Origin: CAYZJV01 sp049310885
GTDB taxonomy: Bacteria > Spirochaetota > Spirochaetia > Sphaerochaetales > Sphaerochaetaceae
Assembly: GCF_049310885.1 (NCBI RefSeq)
Contig: NZ_JBMDYO010000009.1
Span: forward strand, 1 to 64,000
DNA: 64,000 bases
Direction of reading: 5' to 3'
The position numbers were made by a program, and so were the translations under genes. The notes beneath the pieces were generated by a model, which ran no database searches, had not been told where the DNA came from, and saw only the letters and a list, made by a program, of their open reading frames with translations. Shown here in pieces: positions 1 to 8,114 of the stretch (positions are counted from its first letter, which is position 1; each line of letters starts with the position of its first letter).

Positions 1-41
1 TTTCTTTCGAAACATTTGTTCGGGTCTAACCACCTATCGCA

Positions 42-60
42 CCACAGGCTCAGCCTGTGG
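42..60. terminator. hairpin downstream of nrnA
   Basis: A perfect 8-bp inverted repeat (CCACAGGC / GCCTGTGG, 3-nt loop) lies just past the stop codon of the minus-strand gene ending at 79. The hairpin is strong but neither strand carries a good T-tract after it. It may be a weak terminator for nrnA or for a plus-strand gene left of the window. Confidence 0.4.
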
Positions 61-78
61 ATTTCTTACACTATTAAA

Positions 79-1062
79 TTACAGAAAGCTTTCGTTTACG
101 ATATCAACCAAACGAGTCTTCAGTTCTTCAAGTTTCCCATTGACTGTTGCTCCAGCCGCTTTGCGGTGACCACCACCACCTAATGTAGCGCTGATTTTTC
201 CCACATCCACAACTGATGTGTGGGCTGCCCTGAAACCGATTTCCCAGATGTCCTTCTCAACAATCTTGAAATAGAGGACAACTTCCACGTCATCTACTCC
301 AAGCAAATGGGCATAGAGAGCATCAGATGGACGATCAGCAGCGTTAAATAACTGCATATCCTGTGCCTCTTCTACTACCAACATCAGCCTACCATCGAGA
401 AGAGGTTGTGCACGTTGGAGGAGTCTGCCCAAGAATTGTTGTGATTCGAATGAATTACCCCCCTCCATACGGTTGAATATCTCATTAGGGGACACTCCAA
501 GTTCGACAAGCTCTCCCATCAAATGGAATGTTTCACCTCTGTAAGGGCCAATGAATTTCATAAACCCTGTATCAGTAGCCAATCCAAAGAAGATGTGGTC
601 GGCTATTTCGTAGGTCATTTCTACATCTAAGGCTTTATAGAGTTGCATAATGCAAAGCGTAGTCGAAAATGACTTAGGAACAATATAAGAGAGGTCTCCA
701 AATTTGGAGCCGGAGGCATGATGGTCGATAGTCAGTGTTGTTAACCCCTGTATCTCATCTCCCAAATAACCTATTCGGTCGATGGTTGAACAATCTACCA
801 TGATAACCAAAGGGTTGCGATCATACAGTTGTTTGTCGACATGAGGAGCGAACAAGGGCTCGTATTGTTTTATTTCTTTCCTTGCAAACGGTCCTGCATT
901 CACCAGATGGACTTCTACCCCAAGTCTTTGTAAGAGTTTTTGGGTTGCAATCTGGGAATGGATGCAGTCTCCATCAGGACCTACATGGCCGACAACGATA
1001 GCAACAGAACAACTTTTAATTTCATCAATAATCGCAGGAGGTACGTCAGGGTAGGTGAACAT
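79..1062 (-). CDS. nrnA: DHH/DHHA1 phosphoesterase (NrnA-like oligoribonuclease / pAp phosphatase)
   Basis: A 327-residue DHH-family phosphoesterase. Members degrade short oligoribonucleotides, and many also dephosphorylate 3'-phosphoadenosine 5'-phosphate; some hydrolyse cyclic-dinucleotide products. Visible motifs are the metal-binding GHVGPDGD at residues 25-32, VDCS at 89-92, the signature IDHHASG around 112-118, ATDTG at 162-166, and the DHHA1 substrate loop GGGGHRKAAG at 295-304. The length fits NrnA (about 310-340). AGAGGA stands just upstream of the ATG. It begins 14 bp after clpX ends and is probably the last gene of the tig-clpP-clpX transcript. The fold is clear; which substrate dominates in the cell cannot be told from sequence. 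Confidence 0.85.
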   Translation of the reverse strand: MFTYPDVPPAIIDEIKSCSVAIVVGHVGPDGDCIHSQIATQKLLQRLGVEVHLVNAGPFARKEIKQYEPLFAPHVDKQLYDRNPLVIMVDCSTIDRIGYLGDEIQGLTTLTIDHHASGSKFGDLSYIVPKSFSTTLCIMQLYKALDVEMTYEIADHIFFGLATDTGFMKFIGPYRGETFHLMGELVELGVSPNEIFNRMEGGNSFESQQFLGRLLQRAQPLLDGRLMLVVEEAQDMQLFNAADRPSDALYAHLLGVDDVEVVLYFKIVEKDIWEIGFRAAHTSVVDVGKISATLGGGGHRKAAGATVNGKLEELKTRLVDIVNESFL

Positions 1063-1076
1063 CTTATCCTCTCGTG

Positions 1077-2318
1077 TTATGCGGTTTCGGCCGGATCCAT
1101 TTCAAGCTCTGGCAATTTCGCATTATCAACCGTATCGCGGTTCACCACGACCCGTTTTATACCCTTTCGGGAAGGAATATCGTACATGACTTCGATCATG
1201 ATATTCTCAACGATAGACCTCAATCCACGGGCTCCAGTCTTCTGTTTGATTGATTTTTCCGCTATAGCTTCGATTGCCTCGGGAAGAAATACCAAATCGA
1301 CTTTATCCAACTTTAATGAAGCTGTGTATTGTTTTATAATAGAGTTCTTTGGTTCAGTGATGATCTGCATAAGATCTTCTTTGTTGAGATTGTTCAAACC
1401 AACGTGGATGGGCAATCTGCCAATGAATTCCGGGATAAGACCAAACTTTACTAGATCGTCTGGATGCATTTGCTTGAACAATGAAGAATTATCCTGGGAA
1501 TCCCCGCTGGTGATATTTGCGCCAAAACCCATCTGGTGGGCAGATACACGTTTCTCAATAACTTTGTCGAGCCCAACAAATGCACCTCCACAAATGAATA
1601 GGATATTCCGTGTATTGATTTTGAGCATCTCTTGGTTAGGATGTTTTCTTCCACCTTGGGGCGGTACGCTGGCATCCGTTCCTTCAATTATCTTGAGCAA
1701 CGCCTGTTGGACACCTTCTCCAGATACATCACGGGTAATGGAAACATTTTCCCCTTTCTTGGCAATCTTGTCGATCTCATCGATAAAGATGATTCCATGT
1801 TCCGCTGCAGTTATATCATCGTTCGCATTCTGAATAAGTTTAAGTAGAATATTCTCGACGTCTTCACCAACATATCCTGCTTCAGTCAAGGTAGTGGCAT
1901 CTGCAATGGCGAAGGGTACTTGTAACTTTTGTGCCAAGGTCTTTGCCAAAAGGGTTTTACCCGTACCGGTAGGACCAATCATTAGAATATTGGATTTGTC
2001 CATCTCAAGACCTTCAGCCTTGAATTGTTCCTGGAATTTGACCCGTTTGTAGTGATTGTAGACCGCTACGGAGAGGACTTTCTTGGCATCATCTTGGCCG
2101 ATGACATAATCGTTCAGATAGTCGTGAATCTCTTTCGGGGTAGGAATGGTGCCAAGATAATCATCAGGTACGGTACTCTGGCCAGGATCAGCCTTAAGGA
2201 TGTCGTTACATGTATGTATACAATCCTCACAAATCGCGACACCGGGGCCATCGATCAGTCGTTTCACCTCTTTGGAACTTCGTCCGCAGAAGGAGCAGAC
2301 TTTACTATTACGTGCCAT
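1077..2318 (-). CDS. clpX: ATP-dependent Clp protease ATP-binding subunit ClpX
   Basis: A 413-residue AAA+ unfoldase that feeds tagged or misfolded proteins into the ClpP chamber in the cytoplasm. The N-terminal zinc-binding domain has Cys8, Cys11, Cys30 and Cys33. The AAA+ module shows Walker A GPTGTGKT at 115-122, the pore loop GYVGED at 148-153 and Walker B IIFIDEIDK at 176-184. The sensor-2 region reads GARGLRSIVE near the C-terminus. The length is normal (E. coli 424). It starts 2 bp after the clpP stop, with its ribosome binding site inside the end of clpP, so the two are translationally close. All key residues are present. Confidence 0.98.
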   Translation of the reverse strand: MARNSKVCSFCGRSSKEVKRLIDGPGVAICEDCIHTCNDILKADPGQSTVPDDYLGTIPTPKEIHDYLNDYVIGQDDAKKVLSVAVYNHYKRVKFQEQFKAEGLEMDKSNILMIGPTGTGKTLLAKTLAQKLQVPFAIADATTLTEAGYVGEDVENILLKLIQNANDDITAAEHGIIFIDEIDKIAKKGENVSITRDVSGEGVQQALLKIIEGTDASVPPQGGRKHPNQEMLKINTRNILFICGGAFVGLDKVIEKRVSAHQMGFGANITSGDSQDNSSLFKQMHPDDLVKFGLIPEFIGRLPIHVGLNNLNKEDLMQIITEPKNSIIKQYTASLKLDKVDLVFLPEAIEAIAEKSIKQKTGARGLRSIVENIMIEVMYDIPSRKGIKRVVVNRDTVDNAKLPELEMDPAETA

Positions 2319-2320
2319 GG

Positions 2321-2929
2321 TTAGCTCCTGTTCATGATGTGGTCGGCCAATCCGTACGAAACTGCCTCTTCGGCTGTAAAGAAATAATCGCGTTCAATAT
2401 CGTTGGCTATCGTTTCGTAACTTTTGCCCGTGTGTTGTGCGAAATATTCTACGCTGAGTTTTTTGATTCTCAGCAATTCACGGGCATGGATGGAGATGTC
2501 GGAAACTTGTCCATTCACACCTCCCCAAGGTTGATGAATCATCACCCTGGCAGAGGGAAGGATATACCGCTTGCCAGCGGTTCCAGCTGCAAGCAATAAA
2601 GCTCCCATGGAGGCCGCTTGACCGAGACAAATGGTTTGGACATCACTTTTTATATATTGCATAGTATCATAGATAGCTAATCCGGCGGTCACACTACCAC
2701 CGGGGCTATTGATATAGAGGCTGATATCTTTCGTCGGATCCTCGGATTCCAAGAAGAGTAACTGGGCTACGATAATATTCGCGCTTGCAGCAGTAACCTC
2801 CTCTCCGAGGATAATGATACGATCGCGCAATAGTCGGGAAAAAATATCGAATGAACGTTCCCCGACCCCAGAGTGTTCTATGACTACTGGTACGAGAGAC
2901 GATCGTGGTTCAGTTTTCTGCTCTTGCAT
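2321..2929 (-). CDS. clpP: ATP-dependent Clp protease proteolytic subunit
   Basis: The serine peptidase of the ClpXP machine, 202 residues from the chosen start. The catalytic triad is intact: Ser107 in GQAASMGALLL, His132 in MIHQPWGG and Asp181 in ERDYFF, with the same spacing as E. coli Ser97/His122/Asp171. The frame stays open upstream to 3001, but that would overlap the end of tig and add an unusual leader. The ATG at 2929 has GGAGG at 2934-2938 and starts MQEQKTE, directly before the conserved core. It is the middle gene of tig-clpP-clpX, a very common order. Confidence 0.97.
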   Translation of the reverse strand: MQEQKTEPRSSLVPVVIEHSGVGERSFDIFSRLLRDRIIILGEEVTAASANIIVAQLLFLESEDPTKDISLYINSPGGSVTAGLAIYDTMQYIKSDVQTICLGQAASMGALLLAAGTAGKRYILPSARVMIHQPWGGVNGQVSDISIHARELLRIKKLSVEYFAQHTGKSYETIANDIERDYFFTAEEAVSYGLADHIMNRS

Positions 2930-2951
2930 GTATCCTCCGGTTGATCCTGGA

Positions 2952-4295
2952 TCAGTGCTGATGATCGGCCATGAACTCATCGTATGAGAGAGCCTTGCCA
3001 TCCTTGAGGGTATTATTCTCTAATAGGAAATCGCCAGCCTTCTTGATCTTCATATCATCTTCAATGAGAGCTTTGTAATAAGATTTGGTATTTTCGTCGG
3101 TAACACCCTGCAATTGAGTCTCCAATTCCGATTCCAATTCTTTCTCATCAATGGTGAAATTTTCCTTCTCTTTGATCTTTTCCATTACAAGCTGGACTCG
3201 GATACTCTTCTCTGCAGGTTCTCGCCAAGTTGCTGTGAAGTCATCCTTCGTCTGTCCTTGGAATTCGAGGAACTTGAGAATCTGATCTTCAGACATGCCG
3301 GACTGGGATACGAACCTTCTCCAAGAAGAGTCGACCTCCATCTCAATCATGGACTGGGGTACAGCAATGGTTACTTTCTCAAGAATGGTATCCAATAATG
3401 CATTCAGCTTGGTCTCTTTGAGATGGCTCTCTAGACTATTTTCCAGCTTCTCTTTAGTAGCTTTTACCAGATCCTTTACGGTCTTGTAATCTTCGCTTAC
3501 ATCCTGGGCAAACTCATCATCGAGTACAGGAATATCACGAACCTTCACCTGCTTCAGCTCAACTTTAAGAGAGATCTCCTTACCAGCATACTCAGGATAT
3601 TCGAAGTCCTCCGGGAAGGTCTTCCCAATGGTCTTGACCTCATCCTTCTTCATACCGACGATATCATCATCGATTTTATAGAAGTTCGTCCCACTACCGA
3701 CAGTGAATGCGAAATCCTTTCTCTCGGTACTTGCAACTTCATTTCCTTCAGCGTCGATCTCAACATAATCGATAGTGACGATGTCACCACTTTCGACAGC
3801 TTTATCCTTTTCTATAACAAGGGCATTCTGGTCCCTAAGTTTTTCTATCTCTTTGTTTACCGTATCATCTGAGATTTCTACCTTAGGCACTTCAACGGTA
3901 AGTCCCGTGTAGTCGGGAAGCTCGAAAAGGGGCATGATATCATAAGTGACTGCGAACTCGAGATTCTTATCTATGTCGGTAGAGATGTTCTCCTCGTCGA
4001 CTAGATTGGGTGTACTATAGGGGAGGGGGCGGTATTTGTCCTCGACATTTTTCAATGCTTCTTGGACGGCATCGTCAATGATGGTATAAACGCTTTCCTC
4101 GCGCATAGCAGGTCCAAATTTCTGTTCCAAGATAGATGCAGGAGCCTTTCCCTTCCTGAATCCGGGCAATTGGAGACTCTTGGTATATTTCTGCAAAATC
4201 TTAGCATATGATTCTGCCAATGCTTCCTGTTTTACGGTAATGGCCAATTCTACGGCCGATTTCTCAAGTTCTTTGACTTTCTGTTCAGCAATCAT
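2952..4295 (-). CDS. tig: trigger factor (ribosome-associated chaperone)
   Basis: A 447-residue chaperone and peptidyl-prolyl isomerase that docks at the ribosome exit tunnel. The N-terminal ribosome-binding loop carries the signature GFRKGKAP at residues 45-52. An FKBP-type PPIase domain follows at roughly 155-250 (starting near VESGDIVTIDY), then a long helical C-terminal chaperone domain ending in an acidic/His tail. The start has AGAGGAAAG upstream. It is the first gene of the tig-clpP-clpX-nrnA cluster, with a plausible promoter at 4329-4357. Confidence 0.96.
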   Translation of the reverse strand: MIAEQKVKELEKSAVELAITVKQEALAESYAKILQKYTKSLQLPGFRKGKAPASILEQKFGPAMREESVYTIIDDAVQEALKNVEDKYRPLPYSTPNLVDEENISTDIDKNLEFAVTYDIMPLFELPDYTGLTVEVPKVEISDDTVNKEIEKLRDQNALVIEKDKAVESGDIVTIDYVEIDAEGNEVASTERKDFAFTVGSGTNFYKIDDDIVGMKKDEVKTIGKTFPEDFEYPEYAGKEISLKVELKQVKVRDIPVLDDEFAQDVSEDYKTVKDLVKATKEKLENSLESHLKETKLNALLDTILEKVTIAVPQSMIEMEVDSSWRRFVSQSGMSEDQILKFLEFQGQTKDDFTATWREPAEKSIRVQLVMEKIKEKENFTIDEKELESELETQLQGVTDENTKSYYKALIEDDMKIKKAGDFLLENNTLKDGKALSYDEFMADHQH

Positions 4296-4328
4296 CCTAT
4301 TTCTTTCCTCTTTACGTTTGGTATATCT

Positions 4329-4357
4329 ATAGTAAGCATGCCACAGCTTCTAGGCAA
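4329..4357 (-). promoter_or_regulatory. sigma-70-like promoter for tig-clpP-clpX
   Basis: Read on the minus strand, TTGCCT and TACTAT are separated by 17 bp, about 35 bp upstream of the tig start codon. It is assigned by pattern only. Confidence 0.5.
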
Positions 4358-4400
4358 GGGCAATGCGGTTTAACCCAACCAATCATAGCAAATACCGAAT

Positions 4401-4429
4401 AAAAAAGCGACCCGGTGTCCGGGTCGCTT
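4401..4429 (-). terminator. Rho-independent terminator of the tRNA cluster
   Basis: On the minus strand an 11-bp GC-rich stem (AAGCGACCCGG, 3-nt loop, complementary arm) is followed by a run of T residues, immediately after tRNA-Gly. This is a textbook intrinsic terminator that also separates the tRNAs from tig. Confidence 0.9.
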
Positions 4430-4434
4430 GAGAG

Positions 4435-4506
4435 AGCGAGAGACGGGATTTGAACCCGCGACATCCACCTTGGCAAGGTGGAGCTCTACCACTGAGCTAC
4501 TCTCGC
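4435..4506 (-). tRNA. tRNA-Gly(GCC)
   Basis: A 72-nt cloverleaf with acceptor stem GCGAGAG/CTCTCGC, D-loop AGCTCAGTGGTAGAGCT, anticodon loop TTGCCAA (anticodon GCC) and a T-arm containing GGTTCAAAT. The 3' CCA is not encoded. It is the last tRNA of the minus-strand cluster. Confidence 0.96.
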
Positions 4507-4549
4507 AAACGCATGCCGCATCTTACAGACTTTAGACCCTAAGGTCAAG

Positions 4550-4630
4550 TGCGAGAGGAGGGACTTGAACCCTCACACCTACGGTACTAGATCCTAAGTC
4601 TAGCGTGTCTGCCAATTCCACCACTCTCGC
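4550..4630 (-). tRNA. tRNA-Leu(TAG)
   Basis: An 81-nt class II tRNA with acceptor GCGAGAG/CTCTCGC, anticodon stem CTAGA/TCTAG enclosing loop CTTAGGA (anticodon TAG), a short variable arm and a T-arm with GGTTCAAGT. CCA is not encoded. It is slightly short for a leucine tRNA. Confidence 0.93.
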
Positions 4631-4670
4631 AGTGGTTTCCATCCGGAGAACCGGATGCTAATGCGTTTTA

Positions 4671-4743
4671 TGAGCCGCAAAGGGATCGAACCTTTGACCC
4701 GCAGATTAAGAGTCTGCTGCTCTACCAGCTGAGCTAGCGGCCC
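4671..4743 (-). tRNA. tRNA-Lys(CTT)
   Basis: A 73-nt cloverleaf with acceptor GGGCCGC/GCGGCTC, anticodon stem GCAGA/TCTGC with loop CTCTTAA (anticodon CTT), T-loop TTCGATC and discriminator A. CCA is not encoded. Confidence 0.95.
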
Positions 4744-4766
4744 AAAACAATGTAAAAAATCACAAC

Positions 4767-4840
<74 letters not shown>

Positions 4841-4877
4841 ATCAAAAACCACAAAATGTGTAGCTGAGCTGCACAAG

Positions 4878-4950
4878 GGTGGATGACGGGGCTCGAACCC
4901 GCAACAACCAGATCCACAATCTGGTGCTCTACCATTGAACTACATCCACC
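4878..4950 (-). tRNA. tRNA-His(GTG)
   Basis: A cloverleaf with acceptor GTGGATG/CATCCAC plus the histidine-specific extra G at -1 opposite discriminator C. The anticodon loop is TTGTGGA (anticodon GTG) and the T-loop TTCGAGC. It is the first tRNA in the transcribed order His-Arg-Lys-Leu-Gly. Confidence 0.95.
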
Positions 4951-5087
4951 AAGATGTCTTTGCAGTCCGGATCCACCAGCGCAAATCAACGTACAATAAA
5001 CTGCCCGATTAACCATGTTTTGTCAATAGTGTTCAACGGAACTTATCAAAAAAAATGCAGTCACAAGAATTGCAGGGATATCTCCTT

Positions 5088-7286
5088 TCACTTGGAGCAG
5101 ACGATGATGACGACGGTTACCTGCCATGGTACAGCATTCCGTTCGCAAATCCTTTGCAGATGTGCCGACATATAATCAACATCGACTTCCAACTGTAACT
5201 TCTTCCATGCTGGGGTGTAACTTCGTTCGATCCATCTATCCAATCCTTGCTTGGAAATGTGCCGGTGTTCTTCTGCCTTAACGAGATGCGAAGTCACAGT
5301 GATCTTCTCTGCGGTAAAGAGTGCTAGAAGATCATCAACCGACCATCTTGCCATAGGATTTCCATTAGAACCGTATATCTCGTTTTCCGCATCGGCCAAT
5401 TGTTTCTTTACAATCGGATCTGTGGCTATATGGGATAGGCGAGATCCGAGAGATGGTATGGTTTCAGCGGAAGTGAAGGTGCCTTGAGGTGCTATTTTTC
5501 CTAAAATCAAGGGAAGTAACTGTTCTGCTTCGTCTAGTCGGGTGAATATATTTCGTCCAATGATATGCTCAAAAACCATGTTGGTATCTGTACTTTGTAG
5601 TACATTTGGAATATCTCCCATGTTGATAACAGGTCTTTCGAGCTCTTCCAGGGTATTGGCATAATGCTGGAGGTGTTTGAAGTGATCTTTATCCGACGTC
5701 TGTGCTACCACGATTCCCTCCGGTGCATGACGAAAAGCCTCCCAAACAAAGATTCCATGACCGGCATTGAGAACCAGTATTCTGTCATGGCGATGGATAT
5801 CAATATACGAGAAGAGTCGTTCGCGTAGTGTATGCAAGAATGTGCCGCGATCTCCAGTTGTCCTTTGTACCCAACGTTCCCTTTCAGAATCATTGGGGCT
5901 ATAGGTGAGATTACCGGAGAATGTATCGGGAATCACTGCCTCCAGCTGGGCTTCCCTTTTACGTAAGACCTCTTCACGAATATGCTTCTCGTATCCCATT
6001 TCTGATGGATGGTAAAAGACCTTCCCTTGCAGACTTCCTGGAAGGTATTGCTGCGGCACCCAGTGGTTGTGGTAGGCATGGGGGTAGAGGTATCCCTCTC
6101 CATGGCCGAATCCCTTCTTATCGCGACTACCATCCTTTAAGTGGTTTGGTACTTCGGTAGCCTGTTCTTCTTCTATGGCTTTGAGAGCATCGAAGAATGC
6201 CATGGCCGTATTCGATTTCGGAGCTGTGGAGAGATACAATGCAGCATGGGTAAGGTGGAATCTGCCCTCGGGTAAGCCTATCCTCTCAAAAGCCGCCGCA
6301 TCAGCCTCTACTATCTGGATAGCCTGTGGGTCGGCCAATCCGACATCCTCACATGCACTTATCATCATGCGTCTAAATATGAATTTTGGATCTTCCCCAG
6401 CACGGATCATCCGTGCCATCCAATAGAGTGTTGCATCGGGATCACTTCCTCGTATCGATTTGATAAAGGCGCTGATGATATCAAAATGGTAATCACCCTC
6501 CTTATCGTAAAGGACTACTTTCCTTTGGATACTTTCTTCCGCTGCTGACTTGGAGATTTCTATAGTCGATCCGTCTTCTGGAGGGAAAGATTCTCCACTA
6601 GTTTCCACTGCCAATTCAAGTGCATTAAGTAGGGACCTGGCATCTCCATTGGCAATATCTACGAGATGCTCAAGTGCTCCTATTTCAAATTTTACCTGCC
6701 ATTTTCCATAACCACGATCTTTATCAGAGAGTGCCTGATGTGCAATGTCTAGAAGATCTTCAGTGCCTAGTGGTACCAATTGGAATATCCTCGATCGACT
6801 TACCAATGCTGAATTGACTTCGAAATAGGGGTTTTCTGTTGTGGCTCCAATGAGGATGAACGTTCCATTCTCTACCCAAGGCAACAGTGCATCCTGTTGG
6901 CTCTTGTTCCAGCGGTGGACCTCATCAACAAATAGGATTGTCCTTTTTCCATAATGGGCCAATCTGCTACGGGCTTCATCTATTTCGTATCGAAGGTCCT
7001 TCACTCCCGAAAGTACCGCATTCAATGTGGAAAAATGGCTCTTAGTTGTGTTTGCTATTACTCGAGCCAGTGTCGTTTTTCCCGTTCCCGGAGGGCCATA
7101 AAGGATGATTGAAGACAACTGGTCAGCTTGGATAGCTCTCCTGAGCAATCTTCCCTTGCCGACGATATGGTCTTGGCCTACATATTCGTCCAAAGTTCGA
7201 GGTCGCATTCGATAAGCGAGTGGTTGATGGGCATTGTCTTGTTGTTCGAAGAGATCCATGAAGCGATTATACGCTACCGTTTGCAT
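5088..7286 (-). CDS. rarA: RarA/MgsA-type AAA+ ATPase with a C-terminal methyltransferase-like extension
   Basis: A 732-residue protein. Residues about 20-450 are a complete RarA (MgsA/WRNIP1) clamp-loader-like ATPase that acts at stalled replication forks: RMRP near 26-29, Walker A GPPGTGKT at 64-71, Walker B FVDEVHR at 119-125, and the family's C-terminal region ending in the YLYPHAYHNHWVPQQYLP segment. RarA normally stops there. Here about 280 more residues follow, with a Rossmann-like start (RILVLNAGHGIFVWEA at 502-517) resembling SAM-methyltransferase motif I. The start is uncertain: ATG at 7286 or at 7259 (MDLFEQQ, closer to relatives), neither with a strong ribosome binding site. RarA identity is secure; the tail's activity is inference. 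Confidence 0.9.
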   Translation of the reverse strand: MQTVAYNRFMDLFEQQDNAHQPLAYRMRPRTLDEYVGQDHIVGKGRLLRRAIQADQLSSIILYGPPGTGKTTLARVIANTTKSHFSTLNAVLSGVKDLRYEIDEARSRLAHYGKRTILFVDEVHRWNKSQQDALLPWVENGTFILIGATTENPYFEVNSALVSRSRIFQLVPLGTEDLLDIAHQALSDKDRGYGKWQVKFEIGALEHLVDIANGDARSLLNALELAVETSGESFPPEDGSTIEISKSAAEESIQRKVVLYDKEGDYHFDIISAFIKSIRGSDPDATLYWMARMIRAGEDPKFIFRRMMISACEDVGLADPQAIQIVEADAAAFERIGLPEGRFHLTHAALYLSTAPKSNTAMAFFDALKAIEEEQATEVPNHLKDGSRDKKGFGHGEGYLYPHAYHNHWVPQQYLPGSLQGKVFYHPSEMGYEKHIREEVLRKREAQLEAVIPDTFSGNLTYSPNDSERERWVQRTTGDRGTFLHTLRERLFSYIDIHRHDRILVLNAGHGIFVWEAFRHAPEGIVVAQTSDKDHFKHLQHYANTLEELERPVINMGDIPNVLQSTDTNMVFEHIIGRNIFTRLDEAEQLLPLILGKIAPQGTFTSAETIPSLGSRLSHIATDPIVKKQLADAENEIYGSNGNPMARWSVDDLLALFTAEKITVTSHLVKAEEHRHISKQGLDRWIERSYTPAWKKLQLEVDVDYMSAHLQRICERNAVPWQVTVVIIVCSK

Positions 7287-7310
7287 GGAGACAACCGTAG
7301 TTATAAAGAG

Positions 7311-8051
7311 TTATGGAGTAGAGAAAATCGTAATACGCGGATCATCATAGGCAGGAGCCATTGTCCTTAACAATGCCTCTTGAGTGGTCATAGCTGCAAT
7401 GAATTCTCTTAAGAACGAAACCATGATTGTTTGTTCGATAGTAACATCAATAGTTTGGAGCTGCAGATCTTCTTGTTGCTTGTTCAATTGGTTTTGTGCT
7501 TTTACGTAGGTATTATAATGAAGCAACAATGCATCCCAAGCTCCGACTACTGCTATCCCATCCTCTTGAGAGAGACGTTGAACAATCCATGATTCCAATC
7601 TTGGCGCTAAATGAGATGCAAAATGGCGCGTTATTGCATCGTTATTTCCCTCAATTATGGCAAAGGGATCCTTGATCTCGATGGTTGGTTTGAGTTCCTC
7701 TCGGAAAAACCGGGGGATCTGCGAACCCATACTAGCCATTGCCTCATATGTCCTGAGTAGATAGGTGTCCATGAGACGTTGTGTTCCCGGTATGGTATCG
7801 ATAATCGTGAAGATTCCGCTTGCTGCGGTCGGCACAAGTTGTGCAGTGACCGACTTCCACCTTTCTGTATTGGCAATCGTGTCACTTGCCGCGAGTACCA
7901 CGAGATCCATCATTTCCAAGACAGACTCCTTACCAAACTCAACTTCTTCTGGAGTTCTTTGTATCTCCTGTGTGCTTCTACAGCTTGTAAGGGAAATAAG
8001 CATGAACACGAGTATGGGGAGGAATAAAAGCTGGTGTGGTCTTCGGTGCAT
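7311..8051 (-). CDS. lipoprotein, possibly DUF4197-like
   Basis: A 246-residue protein that begins with a lipoprotein signal peptide, with lipobox LTSC and Cys24 as the predicted lipidated residue. The mature part is mostly helical. Its centre (DPFAIIEGNNDAITRHF and the following APRLESW) resembles the pattern of DUF4197, a family of unknown function with a glycine/asparagine turn followed by conserved Thr/Phe. That assignment is weak. The ATG at 8051 is preferred because it places the signal peptide at the N-terminus; the open frame upstream runs into the divergent MATE gene. It ends about 25 bp before the rarA frame and may be co-transcribed with it. Confidence 0.75.
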   Translation of the reverse strand: MHRRPHQLLFLPILVFMLISLTSCRSTQEIQRTPEEVEFGKESVLEMMDLVVLAASDTIANTERWKSVTAQLVPTAASGIFTIIDTIPGTQRLMDTYLLRTYEAMASMGSQIPRFFREELKPTIEIKDPFAIIEGNNDAITRHFASHLAPRLESWIVQRLSQEDGIAVVGAWDALLLHYNTYVKAQNQLNKQQEDLQLQTIDVTIEQTIMVSFLREFIAAMTTQEALLRTMAPAYDDPRITIFSTP

Positions 8052-8114
8052 GTCGAAACTATAGCATGTGAATCTACTTGAGAAAACAGTTTCCGCATGA
8101 TAGATTGAGGCGCC

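Noticed and set aside
940..1833. 297-codon open frame on the plus strand opposite clpX and nrnA
   Set aside because: It lies antisense to two genes with complete motifs and has no family resemblance or ribosome binding site.
2930..3001. Longer clpP with 24 extra residues
   Set aside because: It would overlap the end of tig; the internal ATG has a strong ribosome binding site at the right spacing.
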